Source of the DNA: Centrapalus pauciflorus
Lineage: Eukaryota; Streptophyta; Magnoliopsida; Asterales; Asteraceae
DNA: 64,000 nt
Assembly: GCA_020465985.1 (NCBI GenBank)
Contig: JAANYP010009678.1
Coordinates: forward strand, 1 to 64,000
Reading direction: 5' to 3'
Part shown: positions 33,622 to 45,220 of the stretch, piece after piece
Numbering within the stretch: the stretch's first letter is position 1
Layout: each line of letters opens with the position of its first letter
Position numbers and translations under genes: made by a program
Notes under the pieces: model-generated
The model's input: only the letters and a program-made list of their open reading frames with translations
Told to the model about the DNA's origin: nothing
Databases searched by the model: none

Positions 33622-36117
33622 TGTAACATCCAAGTTACCACAAACAGTACACGTCATAAAATTTCATTTCATTAAGTAATAAATATTACTAATTGTTTGA
33701 TACCACAGGTCCATCTGCCTGAATTCTTAATTACAACAATATATTAAAGATTAATGGTGGTCTAAACTAGCTTCTAAATCTTCAATCAGAGTGCGGAAGA
33801 CTGAACAAGCGACCCGAGACCGCATCATCTTTTCAAAAAAAAGCGTCATCAAAAGTCCAAAAGTCTGCTATTCATCAAATGTCCAGATTCACTTAGCCTG
33901 GGACGGACTACCTGCTATGGTCTTGCCCTTATCAGCTTTTCCTGAAAAAGAGTTGTCATGACAGAGTAAGCTAACATTGCTTAGTGAGTTAACAGAGTTC
34001 CATTAGTTACCACACACACATAACATACTATCAGCTCCTGTCGGCAAGTCACTACGTCAGAGACGACAAAAAGGTTGGGAGACAACCCAGTTTGTATTCC
34101 CCTGTGTAAGGCCGAAGCCCTACGGGAAATGTATGGAAACAAGTCAAATAGGAAAGGAATCTGCAGAATTCCCTCCTGTGAATGGAGATCTCACATTCGG
34201 TCCTGTCGGATAATGCAGTATGCAGCGGCAAGTATATCAACAGTCAAGTAAGCAGTAAGCATGATAAGTATTTACATAAAATGTAAAAGTGAACATGCAA
34301 TCAAGGCAATTCAAGTGTCTAGCTTCAGTAATGTCAAAAGTACGTTTCTATGATAGAATATAGTATTAAAGAAACATGCAGCAACAATCGGAAGTTTCCA
34401 TACAGTCGATGACATTCACCAATAAGTATCGAAACATATGCAAGTAATTAATGAAAACTGTCACTCACAGTGGTCCGTAGTCAGATAATGCTTAACGAAT
34501 TAAGTGGTTCAGTTTACTCTGTCAATCGACGGGTTCCTGAGTTCAGTTTCTAGTCTGGCATATTAATGTCAAGTTTTGTAGCATGATCTATATAACCCTA
34601 GTTATATAATTATGTTATTGTCAATTCTGGCTGTCGAGTCTAAGGTAGTTCCTATCGTCCCAAGTTGAGTCTTTTCTTATCAGATCAGTACGATCCCTAA
34701 TTACAGATGTGTGGCCTTGAAACAAAGCCAATCGTATTTCTAGCAAGGTGTAAAATGCCATACACATTCTAAAGGTTCATACAGAGTCGGTTAATTTATT
34801 TGTGCATAAAATAGTTATGCAACTTGAACTTGTGAGTTTTATCATAATCCAAGGACACTTTCAATTAAAATAAGTTGTTTAATAACTTAATCTGATTTAG
34901 GGATTAATCTTAGGCTTAAAACAAAACCAAATACGAATATAAAGGGACAGATTCGAACCAGATTCATTCGAATCTAATTGCTTAGATTCAAAATTCTCAC
35001 AAACTCGAGACAAGGAAGCAGATTCGAAGCATACATAGATTCGAAGCATACATAGGTTCGAAATATGGACATAAACTCGAAACACCTACATAGACTCGAA
35101 GGCAACATAAATTCGAAACTAATAGATTCGAAATTCATAGATTCGAATCAGATAGATTCGAAATGAGCTAGGTTCGAAATTAGATTCTAGGATAGATTCG
35201 AGAGCACACTCATAGACTCGAAACACACACATAGATTCGAACTCACAGATTCGGAACCATACAATTCGAGTCTAGTGATTTCGAGTCTGCTCATGAATCT
35301 CTCGAGTTTGTTCTTCTAGTTCATCGTTTTTTTCCAGGTTTCAACAATTAAATATGAACATAAATGATAGAGAAATGGTTACTAACCTTCGTCCAAAATA
35401 TATCCTTTGACTATGGATGATTTCCAAGCAAAACAAGTCCTAAACGAGAGCAAATCAGCTTCAAATGAAGGGAATATGAGAAAACTCGAATTTGCTCAAC
35501 AAAAACCGAAATAAAAGTCAGAAAGATGGTCGATTTTACCTTAAATCCGGACGAAATCTAACATGCAATGATAGATTCGTGTAGAGCTCGACGATCTCTA
35601 ACCGATGGCGTATAAATCACGAGAATCCAACGGTTCGTTTAGGAGAAATTCTAGAGAGAAGGAGAAGTCTTAGAGAGAGAAGGAGAGAGTTTCTAGTTTC
35701 CAAACTTAAGAAATGAGGAGGAATGCCCTATTTATAGGGAAATAGGGAAAATCAGATCTTCTACTGAATTTTTCCGGAATTGACCAACTTTTATTCCCAA
35801 CACTCCGATTTGCATTTCAGATGCAAATAATAGCAAAGAAGTTCTAGATTTGCTATAATTGTCTTTTAGTCATATTTTTTTTTATTCATTTTATTCTGTT
35901 TCGTCATTTTCAGTCTTTAATTTGTTATTTAGCTGAATTTTAATTATTAATTTTATTTCCGCTAATTTTGGGCAACATTTCATAATTAATTATAACTTAA
36001 TGTAATTAACTATTTAAGATTCATGTTTTCAGTTAATTACTAATATTTGGATAAAATTGCTTTATTATCCAAAGTCTGATGCTGTAATTTATATTTAATA
36101 AATTACGGGCTGTTACA
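33622..36117 (-). repeat. Element B 5' LTR (2496 bp)
   Basis: Reference LTR for subfamily B. From its 5' end (right): TGTAACAGCCC, TATA box at 35728-35738 (CTATAAATAGG on the minus strand), GA/CT-rich initiator region (35640-35690), TTCGAA/CTCGAA motif array (34938-35290), satellite-homologous segment (about 34290-34475), a 62-codon sense ORF (34052-34240), and end GGATGTTACA. The TATA lies about 390 bp in, so most of the LTR is transcribed leader. Confidence 0.93.
35728..35738 (-). promoter_or_regulatory. TATA box of Tk LTR (element B)
   Basis: CTATAAATAGG on the minus strand. Equivalent boxes lie at about 52414-52424 (C 5' LTR) and 63209-63219 (E 5' LTR). Confidence 0.75.
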
Positions 36118-36122
36118 AATTA
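36118..36122 (+). other. Target-site duplication of element B, right copy (AATTA)
   Basis: Pairs with 13288-13292. The sequence after it continues element A's LTR (ACAGACTCTGTACG). Confidence 0.9.
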
Positions 36123-37263
36123 ACAGACTCTGTACGAACCCTTAGAATGTGTATGTCCTGTTTCATCTTGCTAGTAATACGATTGGCTTTATTTCAAGGC
36201 CACACATCTGTAATTAGATGAATCGTATTAATCTGATAAGAATAGACTCACCTTGGGACGATAGGAACTACCTCAGACTCGACAGCCAGAATTGACAATA
36301 ACCTGAATATATAACTAGGGTTATATAGATTATGTCACAGACTTGACATTAATATGCCAGACTTGAAACTGAACTGCAGGAACCCGCCGTTAAGCATTAT
36401 CTGACTACGGACTACTGTGAGTGACAGATTTCATTAATTACTTGCATATGTTTCGATACTTATTGGTGAATGTCATCGACTGTATGGAAACTTCCGATTG
36501 TTGCTGCATGTTTCTTTAATACTATATTGTATCATAGAAATGTACTTTTGACATTACTGAAGCTAGACACTTGAATTGCCTTGATTGCATGTTCACTTTT
36601 ACATTTTATGTAAATACTTATCATGCTTACTGCTTACTTGACTGTTGATATACTTGCCGCTGCATACTGCATTATCCGACAGGACCGAATGTGAGATCTC
36701 TATTCACGGGAGGGAATTCTGCAGATTCCTTTCCTATATGACTTGTTTCCATACATTTCCCGTCGGGCTTCGGCCTTACACAGGGGAATACAAACTGGGT
36801 TGTCTCCCAACCTTTTTGCCGTCTCTGACGTAGTGACTTGCCGACAGGAGCTGATAGTATGTTATATATGTGTGGTAACTAATGGAACTCTGTTTACTCA
36901 CTAAGCAATGTTAGCTTACTCTGTCATGACAACTCTTTTACAGGAAAAGCTGATAAAGGCAAGACCATAGCAGGTAGTTCGTCCCAGGCTAAGTGAATCT
37001 GGACTTTGATGAATAGCAGACTAGTGGACTTTTGATTGACGCCTATTTTGAAAAGATGATGCGGTCTCGGGTAGCTTGTTCGGTCTTCCGCACTCTGATT
37101 GAAGATTTAGAAGCTAGTTTAGACCACCATTTGATCTTTAATATATTGTTGTAATTAAGTATTCAGGCAGATGGACTTGTGGTATCAAATAATTAGTAAT
37201 ATTTATTACTTAATGAAATGAAATATTATGACGTGTACTGTTTATGGTAACTTGGATGCTACA
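36123..37263 (+). repeat. Element A 3' LTR, second part
   Basis: Continuation of 12055-13292 (total about 2380 bp). It includes the satellite-homologous segment in plus orientation (about 36410-36610) and the 62-codon ORF (36645-36833). It ends GGATGCTACA, one base different from the family end GGATGTTACA. Directly followed by TTTTA (37264-37268). Confidence 0.9.
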
Positions 37264-37582
37264 TTTTAGCAGGTAGTTCGTCCCAAGCTAAGTGAACTTT
37301 GATACTGGAGGATTGCAGACTTTGAACCTATTGCTGATACCTATTTTGTACTGATTATTGCGGTCTCGGGTAGCTTGTTCAATCTTCCGCACTCTGATTG
37401 AAGATTTTAGAAGCTAGATTAGACCACCATCATATGTTTAATATATATTTTGTAATTAAGTATCTTGTAGCTTTTTGAATCAGCTATGTGGACCTGTGGT
37501 ATCAGACAATATATTTATTACTTAATGAAATGTACTTAAAGAAATTATGACGTGTACTGTTTGTGGTAACTCGGGTGTTACA
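37264..37582 (-). repeat. Displaced, inverted terminal piece of element E's 3' LTR
   Basis: Matches the reverse complement of 61024-61339, the inner end of E's 5' LTR, in E-subfamily details (CTCGGGTGTTACA end, GATTATTGCGG, CTTTTTGAATCAG). Exactly this piece is missing from E's 3' LTR at 52800. Its left edge TTTTA is the reverse of TAAAA at 52800-52804, and its right edge is followed by CAAGT (37583-37587), the reverse of ACTTG at 63594-63598. It is therefore E's 3' LTR end, inverted relative to the rest of E. Given in the strand sense of its present reading, it is opposite to E. Confidence 0.88.
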
Positions 37583-40500
37583 CAAGTCAGTATCAATCAC
37601 CAATAAGTACTGAAACATATGCAAGTAAGTAATGCAATCTGTCACTCACAACGGTCCTGAGCAATGCAAGTAATCAAGGAACATGCAACTACAGTTGTCC
37701 AGTTTCAGCAGTGTCTATCATACGTTCCTAGCATACAATTAAGTAATCAAGGAACAAGCAGCAGCAGATGTTTCCATACAAGTCAGTAACAATCACCAAT
37801 AGGTACCGAAACATATGCCAGCAAGTAATGCAATCACAGCGAACCTGAGCAATGCAAGTAATCAAGGAACATGCAGCAGCAGTTGTCCAGTTTCAGCAGT
37901 GTCTATCATACGTTCCTAACATACAATTAAGTAATCAAGGAACAAGCAGCACCTGATGTTTCCATACAAGTCAGTAACAACCACCAATAAGTACCGAAAC
38001 ATATGCAAGTAAGTAGTGCAATCTGTCACTCACAGCGGTCCTGAGCAATGCAAGTAATCAAAGAACATTCAGCAGCAGTTGTCCAGTTTCAGCAGTGTCT
38101 ATCGTACGTTCCTATCATACAATTAAGTAATCAAGGAACAAGTAGTAGTAGAGATGTTTCCATACAAGTCAGTAACAATCACCAATAAGTACCGAAACAT
38201 ATGTAAGTAAGTAATGCAATCTGTCACTCACAGTGGTCCGGAACAATGCAAGAAATCAAGGAACATGCAGCAGCAGTTATCCAGTTTCATCAGTGTCTAT
38301 CATAGGTTCGAAACATACAATTAAGTAATCATGGAACAAGCAGCAGCTGATTTTTCCATACAAGTCAGTAACAATCACCAATAAGTACCGAAACATATGC
38401 CAGTAAGTAATGCAATCACAGCGAACCTGAGCAATGCAAGTAATCAAGGAACATGCAACAGCAGTTGTCCAGTTTCAGCAGTGTCTATCATACGTTCCTA
38501 ACATACAATTAAGTAATCAAGGAACAAGCAGCAGCTGATGTTTCCATACAAGTCAGTGACAACCACCAACAAGTACCGAAACATACGCAAGTAAGTAGTG
38601 CAATCTGTCACTCACAGCGGTCCTGAGTAATGCAAGTAATCAAGGAACATGCAACAACAGTTATCCAGTTTCAGCAGTGTCTATCATACGTTCCTAGCAT
38701 ACAATTAAGTAATCAAGGAACAAGCAGCAGCAGATGTTTCCATACAAGTCAGTAACAATCACCAATAAGTACCGAAACATATGCAAGTAAGTAGTGCAAT
38801 CTGTCACTCACAGCGGTCCTGAGCAATGCAAGTTATCAAGGAACATGCAACAGCAGTTGTCCAGTTTTAGCAGTGTTTATCGTACGTTCCTAACATACAA
38901 TTAAGTAATCAAGGAACAAGCAACATCAGATATTTCCATACAATTCAGTATCAATCACCAATAAGTACCGAAACATATGCAAGTAAGTAATGCAATCTGT
39001 CACTCACAGCGGTCCTGAACAATGCAAGTAATCAAGGAACATGCAGCAGCAGTTGTCCAGTTTCAGCATTGTTTATCATACGTTCCTAGCATACAATTAA
39101 GTAATCAAGGAACAAGCAACAACAGATGTTTCCATACAACTCAGTATCAATCACCAATAAGTATTGAAACATATGCAAGTAAGTAAAGCAATCTGTCACT
39201 CACAGCGGTCCTAAGCAATGCAAGTAATCAAGGAACATGCAACTACAGTTGTCCAGTTTCAGCAGTGTCAATCATACATTCCTAGCATACAATTAAGTAA
39301 TCAAGGAACAAGCAGCAGCAGATGTTTCCATACAAGTCAGTAACAATCACCAATAAGTACCGAAACATATGCCAGCAAGTAATGCAATCACAGCGAACCT
39401 GAGCAATGCAAGTAATCAAGGAACATGCAGCAGCAGTTGTCCAGTTTCAGCAGTGTCTATCATACGTTCCTAACGTACAATTAAGTAATCAAGGAACAAG
39501 CAGCAGCTGATGTTTCCACACAAGTTAGTAACAATCACCAATAAGTACTGAAACATATGTAAGTAAGTAATGGAATCTGTCACTCACCGCGATCCTGAGC
39601 AATGCAAGTAATCAAGGCACATGCAGCAGCAATGGTCCAGTTTCAGCAGTGTCTATCATACGTTCCTGACATACAATTAAGTAATCAAGGAACAAGCAGC
39701 AGCAGATGTTTCCATACAAGTCAGTAACAATCACCAATAAGTACCGAAACATATGCAAGTAAGTAATGCAATCTGTCACTCACAGTGGTCCGGAGCAATG
39801 CAAGAAATCAAGGAACATGCAGCAGCAGTTATCCAGTTTCGTCAGTGTCTATCATAGGTTCCAAACATACAATTAAGTAATCATGGAACAAGCAGCAGCT
39901 GATGTTTCCATACAAGTCAGTAACAATCACCAATAAGTACCGAAACATATGCCAGTAAGTAATGCAATCACAGCGAACCTGAGCAATGCAAGTAATCAAG
40001 GAACATGGAGCAGCAGTTGTCCAGTTTCAGCAGTGTCTATCATACGTTCCTAACATACAATTAAGTAATCAAGGAACAAGCAGCAGCTGATGTTTCCATA
40101 CAAGTCAGTAACAACCACCAACAAGTACCGAAACATACGCAAGTAAGTAGTGCAATCTGTCACTCACAGCGGTCCTGAGTAATGCAAGTAATCAAGGAAC
40201 ATGCAACAACAGTTATCCAGTTTCAGCAGTGTCTATCATACGTTCCTAGCATACAATTAAGTAATCAAGGAACAAGCAGCAGCAGATGTTTCCATACAAG
40301 TCAGTAACAATCACAATTAAGTACCGAAACATATGCAAGTAAGTAGTGCAATCTGTCACTCACAGCGGTCCTGAGCAATGCAAGTAATCAAGGAACATGC
40401 AGCAGCAGTTGTCCAGTTTTAGCAGTGTTTATCATACGTTCCTAACATACAATTAAGTAATCAAGGAACAAGCAGCATCAGATATTTCCATACAATTCAG

Positions 40501-42770
40501 TATCAATCACTAATAAGTACCGAAACATATGCAAGTAAGTAATGCAATCTGTCACTCACAGCGGTCCTGAACAATGCAAGTAATCAAGGAACATGCAGCA
40601 GCAGTTGTCCAGTTTCAGCATTGTTTATCATACGTTCCTAGCATACAATTAAGTAATCAAGGAACAAGCAACAATAGATGTTTCCATACAAGTCAGTATC
40701 AATCACCAATAAGTACCGAAACATATGCAAGTAAATAATGCAATCTGTCACTCACAACGGTCCTGAGCAATGCAAGTAATCAAGGAACATGCAACTACAG
40801 TTGTCCAGTTTCAGCAGTGTCTATCATACGTTCCTAGCATACAATTAAGTAATCAAGGAACAAGCAGCAGCAGATGTTTCCATACAAGTCAGTAACAATC
40901 ACCAATAAGTACCGAAACATATGCCAGCAAGTAATGCAATCACAGCGAACCTGAGCAATGCAAGTAATCAAGGAACATGCAGCAGCAGTTGTCCAGTTTC
41001 AGCAGTGTCTATCATACGTTCCTAACGTACAATTAAGTAATCAAGGAACAAGCAGCAGCTGATGTTTCCATACAAGTCAGTAACAATCACCAATAAGTAC
41101 CGAAACATATGCAAGTAAGTAGTGCAATCTGTCACTCACAGCGGTCCTGAGCAATGCAAGTAATCAAGGAACATGCAGCAGCAGTTGTCCAGTTTCAGCA
41201 GTGTCTATCATACGTTCCTAACATACAATTAAGTAATCAAGGAACAAGCCGCAGCAGATGTTTCCATACAAGTCAGTAACAATCACCAATAAGTACCGAA
41301 ACATATGTAAGTAAGTAATGCAATCTGTCACTCACAGTGGTCCGGAGCAATGCAAGAAATCAAGGAACATGCAGCAGCAGTTATCCAGTTTCGTCAGTGT
41401 CTATCATAGGTTCCAAACATACAATTAAGTAATCATGGAACAAGCAGCAGCTGATGTTTCCATACAAGTCAGTAACAATCACCAATAAGTACCGAAACAT
41501 ATGCCAGTAAGTAATGCAATCACAGCGAACCTGAGCAATGCAAGTAATCAAGGAACATGGAGCAGCAGTTGTCCAGTTTCAGCAGTGTCTATCATACGTT
41601 CCTAACATACAATTAAGTAATCAAGGAACAAGCAGCAGCTGATGTTTCCATACAAGTCAGTAACAACCACCAACAAGTACCGAAACATATGCAAGTAAGT
41701 AGTGCAATCTGTCACTCACAGCGGTCCTAAGCAATGCAAGTAATCAAGGAACGTGCAACAACAGTTGTCCAGTTTCAGCAGTGTTTATCATACGTTCCTA
41801 GCATACAATTAAGTAATGAAGGAACAAGCAGCAGCAGATGTTTCCATACAAGTCAGTAACAATCACCAATAAGTACCGAAACATATGCAAGTAAGTAGTG
41901 CAATCTGTCACTCACAGCGGTCCTAAGCAATGCAAGTAATCAATGAACATGCAGCAGCAGTTGTCCAGTTTTAGCAGTGTTTATCGTACGTTCCTAACAT
42001 ACAATTAAGTAATCAAGGAACAAGCAGCATCAGATATTTCCATACAATTCAGTATCAATCACCAATAAGTACCGAAACATATGCAACTAAGTAATGCAAT
42101 CTGTCACTCACAGCGGTCCTGAACGATGCAAGTAATCAAGGAACATGCAGCAGCAGTTGTCCAGTTTCAGCATTGTTTATCATACGTTCCTAGCATACAA
42201 TTAAGTAATCAAGGAACAAGCAACAACAGATGTTTCCATACCAGTCAGTATCAATCACCAATAAGTACTGAAACATATGCAAGTAAGTAATGCAATCTGT
42301 CACTCACAGCGGTCCTAAGCAATGCAAGTAATCAAAGAACATGCAACTTTAGTTGTCCAGTTTCAGCAGTGTCAATCATACATTCCTAGCATACAATTAA
42401 GTAATCAAGGAACAAGCAGCAGCAGATGTTTCCATACAAGTCAGTAACAATCACCAATAAGTACCAAAACATATGCCAGCAAGTAATGCAATCACAGAGA
42501 ACCTGAGCAATGCAAGTAATCAAGGAACATGCAGCAGCAGTTGTCCAGTTTCAGCAGTGTCTATCATACCTTCCTAACGTACAATTAAGTAATCAAGGAA
42601 CAAGCAGCAGCTGATGTTTCCATACAAGTCAGTAACAATCACCAATAAATACCGAAACATATGCAAGTAAGTAGTGTAATCTGTCACTCACAGCGGTCCT
42701 GAGCAATGCAAGTAATCAAGGAACATGCAGCAACAGTTGTCCAGTTTCAGCAGTGTCTATCATACGTTCC
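37583..42770 (+). repeat. Centromere-type satellite array, 8-mer higher-order repeat of 1552 bp
   Basis: Tandem monomers of 188 or 196 bp. Spacing of the TTTCCATACA anchor from 38353: 188,196,196,196,196,188,196,196, then the same series from 39905 and again from 41457. Private variants recur at exactly 1552 bp: TCATAGGTTC near 38302, 39854, 41406; the AACAAGCAAC block near 39113, 40665, 42217. The 188-bp monomers lack eight bases (TGTCACTC). Each monomer holds two copies of AAGTAATCAAGGAACA, suggesting an older half-unit. No ORF of note. The array is cut on the right by element C. Confidence 0.95.
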
Positions 42771-45182
42771 TGTAACATCCAAGTTACCACAAACAGTACA
42801 CGTCATAATATTTCATTTCATTAAGTAATAAATATTACTAATTGTTTGATACCACAGGTCCATCTGCCTGAATACTTAATTACAACAATATATTAAAGAT
42901 CAAATGGTGGTCTAAATTAGCTTCTAAATCTTCAATCAGAGTGCGAAAGACTGAACAAGCTACCCGAGACCGCATCATCTTTTCAAAATAGGCGTCAATC
43001 AAAAGTCCAAAAGTCTGCTATTCAGCAAAGTCCAGATTCACTTAGCCTGGGACGAACTACCTGCTATGGTCTTGCCTTTATCAGCTTTTCCTGTAAAAGA
43101 GTTGTCATGACAGAGTAAGCTAACATTGCTTAGTGAGTAAACAGAGTTCCATTAGTTACCACACATATATAACATACTATCAGCTCCTGTCGGCAAGTCA
43201 CTACGTCGGAGACGGCAAAAAGGTTGGGAGACAACCCAGTTTGTATTCCCCTGTGTAAGGCCGAAGCCCTACGGGAAATGTATGGAAAGAAGTCATATAG
43301 GAAAGGAATCTGCAGAATTCCCTCCCGTGAATGGAGATCTCACATTCGGTCCTGTCGGATAATGCAGTATGCAGCGGCAAGTATATCAACAGTCAAGTAA
43401 GCAGTAAGCATGATAAGTATTTACATAAAATGTAAAAGTGAACATGCAATCAAGGCAATTCAAGTGTCTAGCTTCAGTAATGTTAAAATACGTTTCTATG
43501 ATACAATATAGTATTAAAGAAACATGCAGCAACAATCGGAAGTTTCCATACAGTCGATGACATTCACCAATAAGTATCGAAACATATGCAAGTAATTAAT
43601 GAAATCTGTCACTCACAGTAGTCCGTAGTCAGATAATGCTTAACGAATTAAGATGTTCAGTTTACTCTGTCAAATCGGCGGGTTCCTGCAGTTCAGTTTC
43701 AAGTCTGGCATATAAATGTCAAGTCTGTGACATAATCTATATAACCCTAGTTATATATTCAGGTTATTGTCAATTCTGGCTGTCGAGTCTGAGGTAGTTC
43801 CTATCGTCCCAAGGTGAGTCTATTCTTATCAGATTAATACGATTCATCTAATTACAGATGTGTGGCCTTGAAATAAAGCCAATCGTATTACTAGCAAGGT
43901 GAAACAGGACATACACATTCTAAGGGTTCGTACAGAGTCTGTTAATTCATTTGTGCATAAAATAGATATGCAACTTGAACTTGTGAGTTTTATCATAATC
44001 ATATATTATACTTTTAATTACAATAGGTTGTTTAATAACTTAATCTGATTTAGGAATTAATCTTTGGCTAGGAACATAATCAGATTCGAATTAAGAGGGA
44101 CAGATTCGAAGCAATACCATTCGAATCTAGATGATTAGACTCGAAATTCACATCACCTTGAAACCATACCTATAGACTCGAAGCATACTCTTAGAATCGA
44201 AGCATATAGATTCGAAATAGGGACTTAGACTCGAAACACATACATAGATTCGAACCTACACATAGTTTCGAAGCCTTCCTAGACTCGAACCCATACCAGA
44301 TTCGAAGGCAACTTACTAGACTCGAACCTACTTAGATTCGAGACACATATTCAAGTTTAGGCATGAATGTCTCGAGTTTGTTCTACTTGTTCAACGATTT
44401 TCCAGGTTTTAGCTACTAAACATGAACATAAATGAGGGAAAAATAGTTACTAACCTTCGTCCAAGCTATATCCTTCGACTATAGATGATTTCCAAGCAAA
44501 AACAAGTCCTAAACGAGAGCAGATCAGCTTCAAATGAAGGAGATATGAGCAAACTCGAATTTGCTCAACAAAACCGAACTAAAGTCAGAAAAAGGGGTCG
44601 ATTTTTACCTTAAATCCGGACGAAATCTAACATGCAATGGTAGATTCGTGTAGAGCTCGACGATCTCTAACCGATGGCGTATACATCACGAGAATCCGAT
44701 GGATCGTTTGGGAGAAATTCTAGAGAGAAGGTGAAATCTTAGAGAGAGAAGGAGAGAGTCCAAGCTTCCAAACTTAAGAAATGAGGAGGGGAGCTCTTAT
44801 TTATAGGAATATAGAGAAAAATCAGATTTTCTACTGAATTTCCGGAATCGACCAACTTTTATTCCCATCAATCTGATTTGCATTTCAGATGCAAATAATA
44901 GCAAAGGAGTTCTAGATTTGCTATAATTGTCTTTTAGTCATATTTTTATTCATTTTAGTCCGTTTCGTCATTTTCAGTCTTTAATTTCTCATTTAGCTGA
45001 ATTTTAATTATCAACTTTATTTCAGCTAATTTTGGGGAAACTTTTCATAATTAATTATAACTTAATATAATTAACTATTTAAGATTCATGTTTTCGGTTA
45101 ATTACTAATATTTGGATAAAATTGCTTTATCATCCAAAGTCTGATGCTGTAATTTATATTTAATAAATTACGGGCTGTTACA
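42771..45182 (-). repeat. Element C 3' LTR
   Basis: TGTAACATCC...GGGCTGTTACA. Motif array at 44085-44350, satellite-homologous segment about 43440-43625, 62-codon sense ORF 43201-43389. Very similar to 50390-52799, with scattered substitutions. Confidence 0.92.
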
Positions 45183-45220
45183 ATCTTCCCCCGTTAAATT
45201 GATTCCGTCCTCGGAATCGA

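Larger units (their letters stand above)
13293..36117 (-). mobile_element. Element B: complete Tekay-like chromovirus with nested D and F
   Basis: Minus-strand Tk element flanked by AATTA. The 5' LTR (33622-36117, 2496 bp) is on the right; the 3' LTR is on the left and split by D (13293-14772 plus 27396-28414, about 2499 bp). PBS, leader, one nearly intact gag-pol and a PPT are present. Without the 12.6-kb D insertion it is about 10.2 kb. Its LTRs share private features (GAGTTTCTAGTTTCC; CACTCCGATTTGCA) against C and E, so B is its own subfamily. One stop codon in RT is the only clear coding lesion. Confidence 0.92.

Noticed and set aside
37583..42770. Regularly spaced repeats resembling a CRISPR array
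   Set aside because: The whole 188-196-bp unit is repeated with no unique spacers, and the context is a plant genome with retrotransposons; it is satellite DNA.
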